Below are positions 62,121 to 64,000 of a stretch of 64,000 nt of DNA, one piece after another; position 1 is the first letter of the stretch, and each line of letters starts with the position of its first letter. Source of the DNA: JAXMHQ01 sp046346665. GTDB lineage: Bacteria; Verrucomicrobiota; Verrucomicrobiia; Limisphaerales; JAXMHQ01. The notes beneath the pieces were generated by a model. It did no database searches, had not been told where the DNA came from, and saw only the letters and a list, made by a program, of their open reading frames with translations. The DNA lies in NCBI GenBank assembly GCA_046346665.1, contig JAXMHQ010000020.1:37687-101686 (forward strand), read 5' to 3'. The position numbers and the translations under genes are program-made.

Positions 62121-63425
62121 CTAGTTCAATGAAACGCCCCGCCGCAAATAGGTCGGCACGTCCAGGTCTTCTCCCTTGTGAATCGTCGGCTCGCTCTTGT
62201 CGAACCGACCCTTGGAAACAATTTCCAGCGGCAACTGCCCCTGGCGCATCTTGGGGCCGCCCCGGCGCGGCCGTCCCACCGCGGGCGACTGCTTCACCAT
62301 CTGCTCCAGCCGCTCGGGCGGCAGCGCGGGCGGCGGCGCCGCGAATCGCGACGGCGCCCGGCCCTGTCCCGCCGCCTCCAGCGGTTGCGTGTCCAAAGGC
62401 GACGCCATCCGGTCCACCGTGTCCGCAGCCCCGCGTCCCGCGCCCGCCAGTTCGCCGTGGCACGCCACCAGCGTGATCAACACCTGGTCCTGCAGCCGGT
62501 CTGAAATCGTCGCGCCCATCAACACCTGAGCCCGGCCCGTGTGCGCGCCCACCACCTCCATCACGTGCCGCATGTCCGACATCGACAGCTCCGGCCCGCC
62601 GGTGATGGACACCACGACGGTCTCGGCCCCGGCCAGCGCCTTGCCGCCGTCCAGCAGCGGGTGCGCCAGCAGGCGTTCGACGGCGACGCGCGACCGCGTG
62701 GGGCCCGCCGCCTCGGCCACGGCCAGCACGCTGTCGCCCTGCCGCGTGCGCAACAGGGAGCACAATTCGGGCAGATGAATTTCAATCAAACCGCGGCCCG
62801 TGGCCAGTTGCCACAATCCCAGCACGCCGTCCGCAAGAAACCCGCTGATCGTCCGGAACGTCTCCACCACGCTCGCGCTCTCGTCCACCAACCGGAACAG
62901 CCGCTCGCACGGCAGGCAGATCACTGCGTCCGCCGCCGCCTTTAATTCCTGCAATCCGTGACCGGCCTGCGCCCGGCGGCGGTTGCCCTCGCACTCGAAA
63001 GGAAGCGTGACAATCGCGATGACCACCGCGCCCGACTTCTTCGCCGCGCGCGCCAGCACGGGAGCCATGCCGGTCCCCGAACCGCCGCCCAGGCCGGCGA
63101 CCAGGAATGCCACCGACAATCCCGCGCACGCGGCATCGAGACGCGCCTCGTGCTCCTCCGCGGCGGCGCGGCCGCGCTCGGGATCACCGCCGGTCCCCAT
63201 CCCGCGAAGCAGCCGCGGCTCCAGCGCCAGCCTCTCCACGCCCTCCGGCGCCCGCGACATGTCGTCGGCCGATCCGACCGCCGTCAGCGCCGCTCCGGCG
63301 TTCGACGCGGCGATCCGTCCGAGCACCTGCAGCCCGGCGCCGCCCAGGCCGAAGATCCTGAAGCGGACCGGCCGCGGCGCTTCGGCGGCTGCACCCTGCG
63401 TTTCCGGGTTGGATTCCATGTTCAT
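62121..63425 (-). CDS. ftsZ: Cell division protein FtsZ, divergent
   Basis: 434 residues. A 20-residue N-terminal extension precedes RFRIFGLGGAGLQVLGRIA. The tubulin signature reads GLGGGSGTGMAPVLAR (111-126; Ser for the first Thr). The T7 loop, GLMNVDFADVRT in E. coli, reads GLIEIHLPELCS here: the catalytic Asn and both Asp are replaced by Glu, His and Glu. The C-terminal linker is Pro/Ala-rich and the end EDLDVPTYLRRGVSLN matches the usual FtsA/ZipA-binding tail. It forms the division ring; GTP hydrolysis may be weak or use other residues. It follows ftsA by 9 bp. Confidence 0.92.
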   Translation of the reverse strand: MNMESNPETQGAAAEAPRPVRFRIFGLGGAGLQVLGRIAASNAGAALTAVGSADDMSRAPEGVERLALEPRLLRGMGTGGDPERGRAAAEEHEARLDAACAGLSVAFLVAGLGGGSGTGMAPVLARAAKKSGAVVIAIVTLPFECEGNRRRAQAGHGLQELKAAADAVICLPCERLFRLVDESASVVETFRTISGFLADGVLGLWQLATGRGLIEIHLPELCSLLRTRQGDSVLAVAEAAGPTRSRVAVERLLAHPLLDGGKALAGAETVVVSITGGPELSMSDMRHVMEVVGAHTGRAQVLMGATISDRLQDQVLITLVACHGELAGAGRGAADTVDRMASPLDTQPLEAAGQGRAPSRFAAPPPALPPERLEQMVKQSPAVGRPRRGGPKMRQGQLPLEIVSKGRFDKSEPTIHKGEDLDVPTYLRRGVSLN

Positions 63426-63434
63426 AAAATGATC

Positions 63435-64000
63435 TCAGGACCGTTTGAAAAACTGGCCGAACGTGTTGCGCAATTCCTCCGCGAACGACGCCTTGGAGAC
63501 GCGCTTGCGCTGCTGGAAGGAGCCGAACTTCACCAGGCCGATGGCGGTGGCGAATTCGGGTTGATCGAGCGCGGAACGGAGGCCGCTGATGGAATTGCTC
63601 TTGCCCAGCGTCACCGGCAGTTGCAGCACCTGCTCCGCGAGCGTCGCAATCCGGGGAATGCGCGCCCCGCCGCCGCACAGAAAAACACCCGCACGCAAAT
63701 AATCCAGCAGGCCCGCCTGCTCCAGGTCCTGCCCGATAAGCTGGAAAATCTCCTCGAGCCGGAGCGACATGATCCGGCGCAGGTGATCGAGATTGATCGT
63801 TTTGACCGGGAGTCCATGCTCGTTGGCCAGCGTGATCGTCCGCGGCGCCACGGCGTCGTCCGGCACCGCCGATCCATGCTCGATTTTCAGCTGCTCCGCC
63901 CGCCCCAGCGGCACCTTTAACCCGTAAGCCAGGTCGTTCGACACGTGATCGCCGCCTACGGCAAGCACGCCGACGTGTTTCACCACGCCGTCGGCGTAGA
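63435..64000 (-). CDS. ftsA: Cell division protein FtsA (partial, N-terminus beyond window)
   Basis: The last ~188 residues of an actin-fold protein; the frame is open to the right edge (YADGVVKHVGVLAVGGDHVS). The motif VGGDHVSNDLAYGLKVPLGR is the FtsA phosphate-2/1C junction, VFLCGGGARIPRIATLAEQV is the adenosine motif, and KSNSISGLRSALDQPEFATA is the typical late segment. The C-terminus RNTFGQFFKRS can be the membrane-binding amphipathic helix. It anchors FtsZ to the membrane. ftsZ follows 9 bp later. Confidence 0.9.
   Translation of the reverse strand, partial: YADGVVKHVGVLAVGGDHVSNDLAYGLKVPLGRAEQLKIEHGSAVPDDAVAPRTITLANEHGLPVKTINLDHLRRIMSLRLEEIFQLIGQDLEQAGLLDYLRAGVFLCGGGARIPRIATLAEQVLQLPVTLGKSNSISGLRSALDQPEFATAIGLVKFGSFQQRKRVSKASFAEELRNTFGQFFKRS

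Overview
The window looks like a chromosomal piece of a GC-rich Verrucomicrobiota bacterium, probably close to the Pedosphaera/Limisphaerales group. Pointers are a Minf_1886-type protein, many pseudopilins with a late H-X9-DG-like motif, a divergent FtsZ, a type IV pilus platform operon of verrucomicrobial layout, and intergenic spaces full of short-word hairpins. This placement is inferred from gene content, not from a search.

Layout. 1-9431 (minus): two copies of a pseudopilin + exported PD40 beta-propeller cassette, the outer one cut by the window edge. 9579-10780: a decayed insertion sequence. 10994-22939: mostly housekeeping (micro membrane protein + Minf_1886 protein, M16 peptidase, M23 endopeptidase + lipoprotein, a 35-residue basic protein, cysteine synthase, Rho, lipoprotein, WYL regulator, pseudopilin, aspartate aminotransferase). 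23150-35564 (plus): two-subunit class I fumarase, FHA protein, B12-binding radical SAM protein, D-aminoacyl-tRNA deacylase, DUF423, pseudopilin, zinc-finger/PQQ membrane protein, SET-domain protein, RRM protein, thioredoxin, GspF-like protein and a class V aminotransferase. 35760-37563 (minus): MntH and a universal stress protein. 37718: DUF971 protein. 38124-47539 (minus): a ten-gene type IV pilus/type II secretion operon (minor pilins, PilM, PilN, PilO, PilP-like, secretin) with two exported proteins of unknown role. 47839-57706 (minus): LysR regulator, a very long REC-Hpt-REC-coiled-coil protein with 210-bp tandem repeats and a one-base frameshift, FHA/zinc-finger protein, thioredoxin-like ferredoxin, EamA transporter, and a Tat-exported TIM-barrel + SUMF1 protein. 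58501-64000 (minus): ftsA (partial), ftsZ and three CNNM/CBS membrane proteins in one run.

The most unusual non-coding signal is a family of intergenic hairpins whose arms are built of 7-, 8-, 9- or 10-nt words repeated with small changes. Each locus uses different words, and most lie just after a stop codon. Two of them (11601-11769 and 25271-25420) are bracketed by inverted copies of a dispersed ~25-bp motif that also occurs alone or half-assembled at 16201, 17427 and 23007. Among proteins, the strongest candidates for new biology are the duplicated pilin/propeller cassettes, the REC-Hpt-REC coiled-coil protein, and an FtsZ whose T7 catalytic loop has lost its usual residues.
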